13,930 nt of DNA from Desulfosudis sp034189195 (GCA_034189195.1 JAXHVI010000228.1:1-13930); one strand, 5' to 3'. Shown: positions 7,264 through 13,930, numbered from the stretch's first letter. Made by a program: numbers and translations. The notes: generated by a model from the letters alone, not told the origin.

Positions 7264-8631
7264 TTATTTCGTGTGCCGGGCGCTGAAGATTTCATAGGAG
7301 ATCAGGGCATCCAGTGCCCGGACGATCTGGGCATCCCGCAGTATCAGGTCCAGGTCCAGGTCGCCGTAACGGGTGTTGGTCAGGTCTTCCTTTGTCTTCT
7401 TGTCGTCGGCTGCCGGCGCCTGCGTTTCGTCATCGGCGGGGGCGTCTGTCATGGGCGCCGCTTCCAGGTGGTTTTTCAGGTCTTTTTCCTTGAGCCGGGG
7501 CATCTCTTTTTTATCGGCCGGATCCAGCAGCCCGGGCTTTACCTCGATGTCCGGCACAATGCCTTTGGTCTGAATGGAGGTGCCGCTGGGCGTGTAGTAG
7601 CGGGCGATGGTGAACTTTATTCCCGAGCCGTCGCTTAGGGGCTGCACGGTCTGTACCGATCCCTTGCCAAAGGAGGTGGTGCCGATCACCAGTGCCCGTT
7701 TATGGTCCTGCAACGCCCCGGCCACGATCTCCGAAGCGCTGGCGCTGCCGCCGTTGATCAGCAGAACCAGGGGATAGTCGTGCCGGGTTTTGTCCGGACG
7801 GGCGTTGTAGGTGCTTTCTTTTTCCCGCTCCTTGACCGAGAGAATGGTGCCTTCATCAAGGAACATGTCCGAGATGGCCACGGCCTGGTCCAGCAGGCCC
7901 CCGGGATTGTTCCGCAGGTCAAGGATCAGGCCCTTCAGGTCCCCGCCGTTGTCGGCCTTCAGTCCGGCCAGGGCGGTTTTCAGCTCATCCGTGGTGTTGG
8001 CCTGGAAGTTGGTGACCCACACGTAGCCGTATCCCGGCTTGAGCATGGCGTGCTTGACGCTGACAATGGGAATCACGGCCCGCACCAGGTCAAAGGACAT
8101 CTCTTCGGCCACCCCTTCCCGGCGAATGGTGATGGATACAGATGTCCCCTTTTCACCCCGCATTTTTTTGACCGCCTCCCACAGCTCCATGTCCGCAGTG
8201 GGTTCGCCGTCAATGGTGGTGATGATGTCGCCGGGCTGAATGCCGGATTTAAAGGCCGGGGTCCCCTCGATGGGGGAGATCACGGTAAGCACGCCCTTGG
8301 GCATGGTGATCACGATGCCGATGCCTTCAAATTCCCCCCGGGTGTCGGACTGGAAATCCTTGAAGGCGTCGGCAGGCAGGTATTCGGAGTGGGGGTCCAG
8401 GCTCTTGACCATGCCCTGAATGGCCGCCTCGATGAGTTCCGTTGTGTCCACGGGATCCACATATTCTTTTTCAAGGGTCTCGATGACCGAGGAGAAGATC
8501 TTCAGGCTTTTGTAGGTTTCATCATTGCCGGCGGAGATGGTGCAGGAAAAACCGGCGCCGATGATCAGCAGGCAGGCCAGGGTTGATGTGACCCCAAGAA
8601 TTTTTATCCAACTGTACTTTTTGTTGCTCAT
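7264..8631 (-). CDS. ctpA: C-terminal processing (tail-specific) protease, S41 family
   Basis: A 455-residue periplasmic serine protease that trims or degrades exported proteins from their C-termini. In other bacteria such enzymes control peptidoglycan hydrolases. Residues 1-30 form a signal or anchor segment. C30 does not sit in a proper lipobox. About 40-95 is the N-terminal helical region, about 98-185 a PDZ domain (GIGIVI, SGIQPGDIITTIDG), and about 200-365 the S41 core. The catalytic dyad is visible: S298 in GGSASASE and K323 in FGKGSVQ, with the supporting Q327. The tail from about 375 is an acidic, Ala/Asp-rich linker followed by a short conserved end. GAAAAGG about 8 nt upstream supports the start. 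It lies 49 bp after envC, which fits one operon. Confidence 0.93.
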   Translation of the reverse strand: MSNKKYSWIKILGVTSTLACLLIIGAGFSCTISAGNDETYKSLKIFSSVIETLEKEYVDPVDTTELIEAAIQGMVKSLDPHSEYLPADAFKDFQSDTRGEFEGIGIVITMPKGVLTVISPIEGTPAFKSGIQPGDIITTIDGEPTADMELWEAVKKMRGEKGTSVSITIRREGVAEEMSFDLVRAVIPIVSVKHAMLKPGYGYVWVTNFQANTTDELKTALAGLKADNGGDLKGLILDLRNNPGGLLDQAVAISDMFLDEGTILSVKEREKESTYNARPDKTRHDYPLVLLINGGSASASEIVAGALQDHKRALVIGTTSFGKGSVQTVQPLSDGSGIKFTIARYYTPSGTSIQTKGIVPDIEVKPGLLDPADKKEMPRLKEKDLKNHLEAAPMTDAPADDETQAPAADDKKTKEDLTNTRYGDLDLDLILRDAQIVRALDALISYEIFSARHTK

Positions 8632-8680
8632 GATGTTTGCCTTTTCATTATAAATTCAATTGTAAGAATGCCCGTCTGTG

Positions 8681-10081
8681 TCAGCCGGTTTTCAGCCATT
8701 TCATGGGGTCCTCGGGGATCCCCCGGTGCCGGACCTCAAAATAGAGGGCCGTTCCGGTCATGGAGGCGGTTTCGCCCACCGTGGCGATCACTTCATGGGT
8801 GGCCACCGCCTCTCCCTTCTTTTTGAACAGCTCCTGGGCATGGGCGTAGACCGTGTAAAAGCCGTCCCCATGGTCGAGGATAAGCATGTTGCCGTATCCC
8901 TTGAACCAGTCGGCATACAGCACCCGCCCCTGGTAAACCGCATGGATCGGCTCGCCCTGCCTGGCGGCAATGTCGATGCCGCTGCGGAAGTTGACGATGT
9001 TGAGCTCCGGGTTTTTGTATTTTCCGAACTTGCTGATGATTCTACCGTTCACCGGCATTTTCAGCAACCCCTTGTGCCGGGGAAAGCTGCCGTCCCCTTT
9101 TACGGGGGCTCTTGCCACCTCTTCGTGAAGGGCCGCGATGGTTTTGTCAAGGTCTTTTGCCGCCTGTTTCAGGGAGGCAATGGCGGCCTGGCGCAGGGCG
9201 CCTTCCTCCCGGATTTCGGTCAGCAGCCGCTGGCGGCGCGCTTTTTCCTTGTCCAGCACCACGCGCTGCCGCTTCAGTTCACTCTCAAGGGTCTCTTTTT
9301 CGGCCTTTTCAGCATGCAGTTCCTTTGTCAGGGCCGCCAGCCGGGTCTTGTCCGACAGGTACTGCTCCAGGACAGCGGCGTCATATTCACAGATGCGCTC
9401 GATGTCGCGCCGGGTCTTGAGGAAAGAGAACATTGATTCAGCCGACCCCAAAAGGTTCATGGCGCCCATCAGTTCCAGCTTGTACAGGGCCGTCAGGCGG
9501 CGGGCCGCCTGGTGCCGGTTTTTTTCGATTCGCTGCTCAAGCACCCGGGCCGCCTTCCGGTTCTCCTCGATTTTTCGGGCCGCCGCGTCAACGGCAGCGG
9601 AGATGGCGTCGATCTGCGTATGGGAACGGTTGAGGGACCGGTCGATGTCGTGAAGGCCGGCCACCAGCTCCACCTCCTGCTGGCCGTAGGCGGCAATCTC
9701 TTTTTTGTGGGTTTCAATTTCCCGGTCGATCTGCCGGGCCTTTTCTTTGAGCTCTTCGATCTGCCGGGCCGGGGGCGGCGGGTTTAACCGCACATAGTCG
9801 GACCGGTGGCGAATATAGCCCACCGTGTCGTTGTGGGATATTTTGAGCCAGTCGCCGGTATCGTCGAGCACCGTCACCTGAGTGCCCTTTTTCAGCATGC
9901 CCAGGCGGGTGGCGGCACGGTCCGGGCGGGCCCGCATGTTGAGCAGGGAGGCCCGAATCTCCGCGGTCTGCACGGCCTCGCCATGACCGGCGGTAACCAT
10001 GACGGCCACAATCGCGCAGGCCAGCACCCCGGGGGCTACTCTTTTAAGAATTGTCGCAAGGAGATATAGCATCCCAGCCAT
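8681..10081 (-). CDS. envC: EnvC-type murein hydrolase activator with SH3b, coiled coil and degenerate LytM domain
   Basis: A 466-residue exported protein expected to bind FtsX and activate cell-wall amidases. A signal peptide (KR then VAPGVLACAIVAVMV, about 1-35) precedes a bacterial SH3 domain (about 40-98, LLNMRARPDRAATRLG to GYIRHRSDYVRL). Long coiled coils (about 103-325) lead to a LytM/M23 domain (about 335-464: SGIDIAA, GYGNMLILDHGDG, YAHAQE, LYFEVRH). Three metal-ligand positions are changed: the His of HxGxD is R366, and the final HxH is A445 and Y447. D370 and H414 remain. This suggests a non-enzymatic activator, as in E. coli EnvC. The first ATG overlaps ftsX by 46 bp. A second ATG at 10072 is equally plausible, and neither has a strong ribosome binding site. 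Confidence 0.88.
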   Translation of the reverse strand: MAGMLYLLATILKRVAPGVLACAIVAVMVTAGHGEAVQTAEIRASLLNMRARPDRAATRLGMLKKGTQVTVLDDTGDWLKISHNDTVGYIRHRSDYVRLNPPPPARQIEELKEKARQIDREIETHKKEIAAYGQQEVELVAGLHDIDRSLNRSHTQIDAISAAVDAAARKIEENRKAARVLEQRIEKNRHQAARRLTALYKLELMGAMNLLGSAESMFSFLKTRRDIERICEYDAAVLEQYLSDKTRLAALTKELHAEKAEKETLESELKRQRVVLDKEKARRQRLLTEIREEGALRQAAIASLKQAAKDLDKTIAALHEEVARAPVKGDGSFPRHKGLLKMPVNGRIISKFGKYKNPELNIVNFRSGIDIAARQGEPIHAVYQGRVLYADWFKGYGNMLILDHGDGFYTVYAHAQELFKKKGEAVATHEVIATVGETASMTGTALYFEVRHRGIPEDPMKWLKTG

Positions 10082-10917
10082 CCGGCAAACATGCTGCAGA
10101 GCAGAATGATAAAAAGGGTTTTTGCGGGAATAAATTCAATGGAAAAAGTATTGACCACGGCGTCCAGGTCGATGCTGGTGGTCAGCGCGGTAAACACCGC
10201 ATAGAGAACGGCCATTCCCAGCACGGCGCCCATGGCCCCCTGGATCAGGCCCTCAAGGTAAAAGGGGGCCTTGATGAACCGGTCGGTGGCCCCCACCAGC
10301 CGCATGATTCTGAATTCCTCGTGCCTTGAGTAAAAGACCAGGCGAATGGTGTTGGCCACGATGAAGACCGCGGCCAGAAAAAAGACCATGGCCATCATCA
10401 CGCCGGAGAACCGGAAGAGGTTCAGCACCCCGCTAAACCGTTTGAGCCAGCTCTGGCCGTACTCCACGTCGGCCACCAGGTGGCTGGACTGAATATGGAT
10501 GGCCAGCATCTCAATGGTTTCCCATTTTTTCCGGGCCGGGTCGATCCACACTTCCAGCGCGTCGGGCAGGGGGTTGTGATCCAGGCTCTCCAGCAGCGAC
10601 GTCTGCCACTTCATCCGTTCCGTGAGCCGGGCCAGGGCCGTCTGCTTATCGATGAAGTGCACCTCGGTGACCCCTTCCATGCGGGAGATGTCGTTTCTCA
10701 GGGTGTCGATGTCGGCCGTGGGTACGCCGTCCGCGATGTAGACAATAAGCCGGACCCCCTTTTCCCAGGCGCGAATCACCCGGGCCGCGTTGGCGGAGAA
10801 AAGGGTGAAGGTCCCTACGATGAGCACCGACAGCGCGATGATGATCACGGTGACCGAATGAAGCACCATGTTGTTTTTCAGGTCCCGCAGGGCCCGTTTT
10901 AATGCGAAAAACTTCAT
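10036..10917 (-). CDS. ftsX: Cell division permease FtsX
   Basis: A 293-residue inner-membrane partner of FtsE. It passes ATP-driven movement to periplasmic activators of cell-wall hydrolases. A cytoplasmic N-terminus (LKRALRDLKNN) is followed by four membrane segments, about 20-42, 168-192, 222-245 and 266-288. The large periplasmic loop (about 43-165) carries the family motif NPLPDALEVWI (115-125), the expected contact region for EnvC. The cytoplasmic loop EEFRIMRLVGATDRFIKAPF (200-219) is the typical FtsX coupling segment. Length is normal for the short FtsX form. Its start overlaps the ftsE stop by 4 bp (ATGA), a classic coupled arrangement, and its end overlaps envC. Confidence 0.95.
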   Translation of the reverse strand: MKFFALKRALRDLKNNMVLHSVTVIIIALSVLIVGTFTLFSANAARVIRAWEKGVRLIVYIADGVPTADIDTLRNDISRMEGVTEVHFIDKQTALARLTERMKWQTSLLESLDHNPLPDALEVWIDPARKKWETIEMLAIHIQSSHLVADVEYGQSWLKRFSGVLNLFRFSGVMMAMVFFLAAVFIVANTIRLVFYSRHEEFRIMRLVGATDRFIKAPFYLEGLIQGAMGAVLGMAVLYAVFTALTTSIDLDAVVNTFSIEFIPAKTLFIILLCSMFAGWLGCYISLRQFLKE

Positions 10918-11597
10918 GATTCGGCGGCCTCCTGTTCCAGGCGTCCCCTGGAAAGGTGAATCCGGCGGGCCGGCGCGCCGCGGACCAGGTCCCTGTCGTG
11001 GGTGGCGATCAGCACCGTGGCCCCCCGGTGGTGGAGGGTTCGCAGCAGGTTCATGATGTCTTCGGCCGACTCCTCGTCCAGGCTGCCCGTGGGTTCGTCG
11101 GCCAGAATGATTTTCGGGTCCCCGGCAATGGCCCGGGCAATGGTGATCTTCTGTTGCTCCCCGCCGGAAAGGCTGGGCGGGTATGCGTGCATTCGGTCTT
11201 CCAGGCCAACGGCCCGCAGCACGCTGGCCACTTTCTTGGTGATCAGGGCCGGCCGGTGGCCGGCCACCTCCAGGACCAGGGCGATGTTTTCAAACACGGT
11301 CCGGTTGGGAATCAGGTTGTAGTCCTGGAAAATCACGCCGAAGAGCCGCCGCAGAAAGGGAATGCGGTCTTTTCGAATGCGCGACAGGTTCATGCCGTCC
11401 ACCAGGATATGGCCTTCTGAAACGGGTTCGCCCAGATAAAGCAGCTTGAGCAGCGTGGTCTTGCCCGCGCCGCTGGCGCCGGTGACAAAGATGAATTCAC
11501 CCTGGCCGATGTCCAGGGTGATGTCGGCCAGGGCGGTCTGGGCGCCGTATCGTTTGTAGACATGAAACACGCGTATGACGGGGGCCTTTGATTCCAT
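10914..11597 (-). CDS. ftsE: Cell division ATP-binding protein FtsE
   Basis: A 227-residue ABC ATPase that works with FtsX at the division site. With the start used here: Walker A GASGAGKT (40-47), Q-loop FQDYNL (Q91), signature LSGGEQQK (143-150), Walker B IILADEP (163-169) with the catalytic Glu, and switch His in ATHD (H200). All key residues are intact. The open frame continues upstream to an ATG at 11642. The internal ATG at 11597 is preferred because AGGA lies 6 nt before it, the protein then begins MESKAPVIRVFHVYKRYG as FtsE proteins do, and the length is close to E. coli FtsE (222). It is the first gene of the ftsE-ftsX-envC-ctpA-yibQ-like run. Confidence 0.95.
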   Translation of the reverse strand: MESKAPVIRVFHVYKRYGAQTALADITLDIGQGEFIFVTGASGAGKTTLLKLLYLGEPVSEGHILVDGMNLSRIRKDRIPFLRRLFGVIFQDYNLIPNRTVFENIALVLEVAGHRPALITKKVASVLRAVGLEDRMHAYPPSLSGGEQQKITIARAIAGDPKIILADEPTGSLDEESAEDIMNLLRTLHHRGATVLIATHDRDLVRGAPARRIHLSRGRLEQEAAES

Positions 11598-11645
11598 GAG
11601 CCTTCCTGCTTTTGCCGGTACAACCCCGGCATGGCCTTTCAAATT

Positions 11646-11683
11646 GGGCTATTGTCTCACATTCCGGAGCCGGAGACAAGCCC
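11646..11683 (-). promoter_or_regulatory. Candidate ftsE promoter embedded in an inverted repeat
   Basis: On the minus strand TTGTCT (11679-11674) and GACAAT (11656-11651) are 17 bp apart, each matching 4 of 6 consensus bases. The same bases form the arms of an inverted repeat: TTGTCTC at 11652-11658 with GAGACAA at 11673-11679, extended by GGGC/GCCC. Start would be near 11644, just upstream of the ftsE leader. The hexamers are weak and the overlap may be chance. Confidence 0.3.
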
Positions 11684-11698
11684 GGACCGCTTGAAATT

Positions 11699-11736
11699 CA
11701 AAGCTTTGTACTTTTCTTTGGCGCAAAGAAAAGTAC
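11699..11736. repeat. Compound palindrome, probable dispersed (REP-like) intergenic element
   Basis: GTACTTTTCTTTG (11708-11720) and its exact complement (11724-11736) are separated by only GCG, giving a 13-bp stem. It is preceded by the perfect palindrome CAAAGCTTTG (11699-11708). No T-run follows on either strand, so it is not a standard terminator. I recall similar CTTTTCTTTGGCG-type palindromes as repeated intergenic elements in proteobacteria, but only a genome-wide count can confirm that here. Confidence 0.5.
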
Positions 11737-11771
11737 CAAAAGAAACATGCCGCGCCGGGCCCGGCCCCTGC

Positions 11772-11801
11772 TTGACGGTCCGGCGGCGCCGGTGATATAC
11801 A
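11772..11801 (+). promoter_or_regulatory. Sigma70-like promoter for the HIT gene
   Basis: TTGACG (11772-11777, 5 of 6 matches) and TATACA (11796-11801, 4 of 6) are separated by 18 bp. A start near 11808 would give a leader of about 127 nt that contains the long stem at 11846-11900. Consensus match only. Confidence 0.4.
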
Positions 11802-11845
11802 GAAAAAGAAAAAATCCGGGGAGGGCCGCAAGGTTTTTTCCGGTT

Positions 11846-11900
11846 CCCCCCTTTGCTGAATTTCGTGAAACCGCTTCTTCCTTTTTTCAGCAAAGGGGGG
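11846..11900 (+). repeat. 15-bp perfect inverted repeat in the HIT gene leader, followed by TTTT
   Basis: CCCCCCTTTGCTGAA (11846-11860) is repeated exactly inverted at 11886-11900, with a 25-nt spacer that itself holds a small TTTC/GAAA stem. TTTT follows at 11901-11904. It lies 34 nt before the HIT start codon. It could be an attenuator-like stem or a dispersed C-run/G-run palindrome of the type often seen between genes. There is no plus-strand gene upstream for it to terminate. Confidence 0.5.
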
Positions 11901-11934
11901 TTTTGCAAACCCTGAGCAAAAAAGGAGGTCTGCC

Positions 11935-12273
11935 GTGTCCGACTGTCTGTTCTGCAAGATCGCCGCCGGTTCAATCCCCTGCGACAAGGTCTACGAGGAT
12001 GACGATTACGTGGCCTTTGCCGACATCAATCCCCAGGCCCCGGTGCATATTCTGGTGGTGCCCCGGCGCCATATTCCAAAAGTGGCCGACATGGCCCCGG
12101 CCGATGGCAACCTGGTGGGCGGCCTGTTTGAGGTGGCGGCAAAGGTGTGCGCTGAAAAGGGGATCGCCGACTACCGGCTGGTGATCAACAACGGCGCCGA
12201 AGCCGGCCAGTCGGTTTTTCATATCCATCTTCACATCCTGGCCGGCCGGTCTTTTGGCTGGCCCCCGGGCTGA
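11935..12273 (+). CDS. HIT (histidine triad) family nucleotide-binding protein
   Basis: A 112-residue cytoplasmic protein of the Hint/PKCI branch, which hydrolyses purine nucleoside phosphoramidates such as AMP-lysine. The sequence starts MSDCLFCKIAAG, with the CxxC pair (C4, C7) that binds metal in many members. FADINPQAPVHILVVPRRH (28-46) matches the family's nucleotide-binding strand region, and the catalytic triad motif HIHLHIL lies at 96-102. It ends GRSFGWPPG, a normal family C-terminus. Length is typical. The start codon is GTG, fixed by AGGAGG (11923-11928) 6 nt upstream. An in-frame ATG nearer the N-terminus is absent. It seems monocistronic. No clear terminator is visible in the 119 bp that separate it from the convergent cyclase gene. 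Confidence 0.93.
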   Translation: MSDCLFCKIAAGSIPCDKVYEDDDYVAFADINPQAPVHILVVPRRHIPKVADMAPADGNLVGGLFEVAAKVCAEKGIADYRLVINNGAEAGQSVFHIHLHILAGRSFGWPPG

Positions 12274-12372
12274 TGCGGAGATGGACCCGCCCCACACCTT
12301 CTTTGGTTTGATGCCGGTGCCTGCTTTTGCGTGAACCATTTGAACGCGGGCATGGCGCGGCAGGCGGCGCGG

Positions 12373-12394
12373 TGACCGGGGTCTGACCGGGGTC
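12373..12394. repeat. Tandem 11-bp direct repeat at the cyclase stop codon
   Basis: TGACCGGGGTC occurs twice head to tail (12373-12383 and 12384-12394), and the second copy runs into the TGA stop of the cyclase gene on the minus strand. Each copy is a near-palindrome (GACC/GGTC). No function is evident. Confidence 0.5.
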
Positions 12395-13715
12395 AGGTCT
12401 CCATGGGCAGCTTTTTCGTGAATTTTCCGCCGTTATAGCAGATGTAGCAGTTTTTCCGGCCCTTGGCCCGGTACATGGCCTTGTCCGCGTATTTAACCAG
12501 GTCCTCCATGACGTCGCTGTCGTCAGGATAGACGCTGATCCCGATGCTGGTGGTGATGGCGACGATTTTGTTCTCACCGACGTCGAAGGGCCGGGAGATG
12601 GCGTCAATGACCTTCTGGGCGACCTTTGGCGGATTCATGTTGTTTGAGTTGCTCAGAATGACGGTAAACTCGTCGCCGCCGTGGCGGCACACGTAATCGG
12701 TCTCCCGCAGCAGCCCGGTCAGGCGGAAGGCCGCCTCTTTTAAGACCCGGTCCCCGGTTGCATGGCCCCAGGTGTCGTTGACGGTTTTAAAGTTGTCCAG
12801 GTCCAGGAAGAGCAGGGCGCACCGCTGGCGAAATCGCTTGGCATAGGCAATGGTCTCCCTCAGTTTCTCAAACAGGGCGCCCCTGTTGTACAGTCCGGTC
12901 AGGTGATCGTGGGAGGCCAGGTAGAGCAGTTCTTTTTCTATTTTTTTCCGGGGGCTGACATCCCGGGCAATGCCCCGGAAGCCAACGATTTTGTTGTTGG
13001 CATCCCGAATAAAGGAAAGCGATGTCTCCACATAGAGCCGCTCACCGTTTTTTCGCACCAGTTCCCAGTCAAAGGGTGTGGGCAGCTGACCGGTGCGAAA
13101 GGCCCGGTTGTAGGATCGGAACACTTTTGTGGCGGTCCGGCTGCTCATGAAACTGCGGTACCCCATGCCGAGCAGTTCGTCACCCGTATAACCGATCATT
13201 TTCAGCATGGAGCTGTTAAAGAAGGTGACGTGGCCGGCAAGGTCCACCTCGAAATACCCCTCTTCGATGTTTTCAAGAATGGTTTTGTATTTTTCTTCGC
13301 TTTTCTCAATCTCCTGGCGCAGGTGATCCCGGCGGGTAACTTCCCGGTTGGAGCTCCAGGCCGCATGGTGGGCGAGTTTCCGCTGCTGGTCGGCGTTGAG
13401 CTGAATAAAACGGGCACTGCAACGCCTGAGACACCTGCCGTCCGGCGTGTCCCCCTTTTTTATTACCCGGTCTTCAATGATACGGCAGGCGATGGTGTCG
13501 ATATAGGTGTCGCTGTCGTGCATCAGCAGGTCGATCCGGGCGTCAAGACCTTCAAGAGAGGACGTATCGCCCATATAGTCAAAGACGACCGCCTCATTTG
13601 ACAGGGCCGTGATTTTTCCCATGTGGATGCGACCCTGAACAAGTGCCGCGGCTGTGCCGTTGCCCACGGCGGTCTCGCAGGCGGGTGTCTGTGATGTTTT
13701 GGTTGTCTGTGCCAT
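12393..13715 (-). CDS. Diguanylate cyclase with PilZ-like and PAS domains
   Basis: A 440-residue signalling protein expected to make cyclic di-GMP from GTP. With the start used here: a PilZ-like region (about 27-120; VQGRIHMGKITALSNEAVVF to RRCSARFIQLNADQQRKL), a helical link, a PAS sensor domain (about 140-255, ending GFRGIARDVSPRKK), and a GGDEF domain (about 262-425). The active site GGDEF is intact at 346-350, and the product-inhibition site RETD (337-340) is exactly five residues before it. No membrane segment is seen, so it is probably cytoplasmic. The PilZ-like part lacks the usual RxxxR and D/NxSxxG binding motifs. The frame is open to an ATG at 13865, with others at 13838 and 13715. 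The extra 50 residues are Arg/Pro-rich and look non-coding, so 13715 is preferred, although its ribosome binding site is poor. Confidence 0.85.
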   Translation of the reverse strand: MAQTTKTSQTPACETAVGNGTAAALVQGRIHMGKITALSNEAVVFDYMGDTSSLEGLDARIDLLMHDSDTYIDTIACRIIEDRVIKKGDTPDGRCLRRCSARFIQLNADQQRKLAHHAAWSSNREVTRRDHLRQEIEKSEEKYKTILENIEEGYFEVDLAGHVTFFNSSMLKMIGYTGDELLGMGYRSFMSSRTATKVFRSYNRAFRTGQLPTPFDWELVRKNGERLYVETSLSFIRDANNKIVGFRGIARDVSPRKKIEKELLYLASHDHLTGLYNRGALFEKLRETIAYAKRFRQRCALLFLDLDNFKTVNDTWGHATGDRVLKEAAFRLTGLLRETDYVCRHGGDEFTVILSNSNNMNPPKVAQKVIDAISRPFDVGENKIVAITTSIGISVYPDDSDVMEDLVKYADKAMYRAKGRKNCYICYNGGKFTKKLPMET

Positions 13716-13727
13716 AACGATATGTCG

Positions 13728-13746
13728 GCCTGTGCGTGTGACAGGC
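13728..13746 (-). promoter_or_regulatory. Small hairpin upstream of the cyclase start
   Basis: GCCTGT (13728-13733) and ACAGGC (13741-13746) form a perfect 6-bp stem with a 7-nt loop, 13 bp before the preferred start codon at 13715. It could take part in a leader structure, or be incidental. The rest of the upstream stretch to 13930 shows only weak promoter-like matches (TTGAAA at 13903-13898 on the minus strand). Confidence 0.25.
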
Positions 13747-13930
13747 GTTTTCCGAGGGTGTCTCACATCGTGCGGCCGGACCCTCTTCGGCCAGACTCTG
13801 GTCAAAGGGTAGGGGAACCGTCGGGCTTTCCCCTTCATCTGCCATCTGAAAGAAGCAAAAAGCATGCCTTTTCTGTCATGTACGACAATTTAAACGGTTT
13901 CAAAAGGTTAAAGTCGATGCCGATGGCCGT

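Larger units (their letters stand above)
11598..11934. other. Palindrome-rich divergent intergenic region between ftsE and the HIT gene
   Basis: These 337 bp hold no convincing gene; the frames that cross them translate into low-complexity peptides. They contain four structures: an inverted repeat next to the ftsE start (11646-11683), CAAAGCTTTG (11699-11708) joined to a 13-bp inverted repeat (11708-11736), the 12-bp palindrome GCCGGGCCCGGC (11754-11765), and a 15-bp long-stem repeat (11846-11900). Candidate promoters face both ways. Confidence 0.6.

Noticed and set aside
6655..8586. Plus-strand open frames of 327 and 294 codons opposite the yibQ-like and ctpA genes
   Set aside because: Antisense shadows of well-supported conserved genes; the translations are His/Gly/Gln-rich without motifs.
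8647..8652. Perfect TATAAT on the minus strand just before ctpA
   Set aside because: No acceptable -35 at 16-18 bp, and transcription would begin about 9 nt from the start codon, cutting off the ribosome binding site. Cotranscription with envC is simpler.
11612..12184. Open frames through the ftsE-HIT intergenic region on both strands
   Set aside because: They read through palindromes and run out of frame into the HIT gene; the peptides are low-complexity (FFGAKKSTKRN, NPPLLKKG) and typical of translated intergenic repeats.
13716..13865. Extension of the cyclase to the upstream ATG at 13865
   Set aside because: The added 50 residues are Arg/Pro-rich with no domain and look like non-coding leader; not excluded, because the preferred start also lacks a good ribosome binding site.

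Overview
The window looks like chromosomal DNA of a GC-rich Gram-negative bacterium. A sulfate-reducing Desulfobacteria-type organism (former Deltaproteobacteria) is the best guess. That guess rests on the style of the PilZ-like/PAS/GGDEF protein, the EnvC type, and the gene order, not on a marker gene. Gram-negative is well supported by a type V autotransporter with an outer-membrane barrel and by an FtsEX-EnvC system.

Layout. (1) 1-4940, minus: one very large autotransporter gene of 1631 codons. It ends at a 13-bp terminator hairpin on the left window edge. Its passenger is built from about 29 repeats of a 25-residue (75-bp) unit. (2) 4941-5351: a 411-bp divergent intergenic region with a good sigma70-like promoter for the autotransporter and two inverted repeats in its leader. 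(3) 5352-6260, plus: prmA, the ribosomal protein L11 methyltransferase. (4) 6292-11597, minus: a compact five-gene run ftsE-ftsX-envC-ctpA-yibQ-like. The genes overlap or are separated by fewer than 50 bp. (5) 11598-11934: a 337-bp divergent region rich in palindromes, with candidate promoters for ftsE and for the HIT gene. (6) 11935-12273, plus: a HIT-family protein with a GTG start and a strong ribosome binding site. (7) 12393 to about 13715, minus: a PilZ-like/PAS/GGDEF diguanylate cyclase, with no further gene visible up to the window end.

How the genes work together. FtsE (ATPase) and FtsX (membrane permease) are expected to drive the periplasmic coiled-coil protein EnvC, which switches on cell-wall amidases during division. 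The EnvC here has lost three LytM zinc-site positions, as expected for an activator rather than an enzyme. CtpA is a periplasmic C-terminal processing protease, a family known elsewhere to tune peptidoglycan hydrolases. The last gene is a YibQ-type divergent polysaccharide deacetylase. The envC-ctpA-yibQ order is known in other proteobacteria; here ftsEX is joined to it. The autotransporter and the cyclase are surface/signalling genes with no visible direct link to the cell-wall operon.

No clearly new multi-gene system is visible. The most unusual parts are the repeat architecture of the autotransporter passenger (with extra loops inserted at one phase of the repeat), its structured leader, the SH3b-fused degenerate EnvC, and the dense palindromes between ftsE and the HIT gene.
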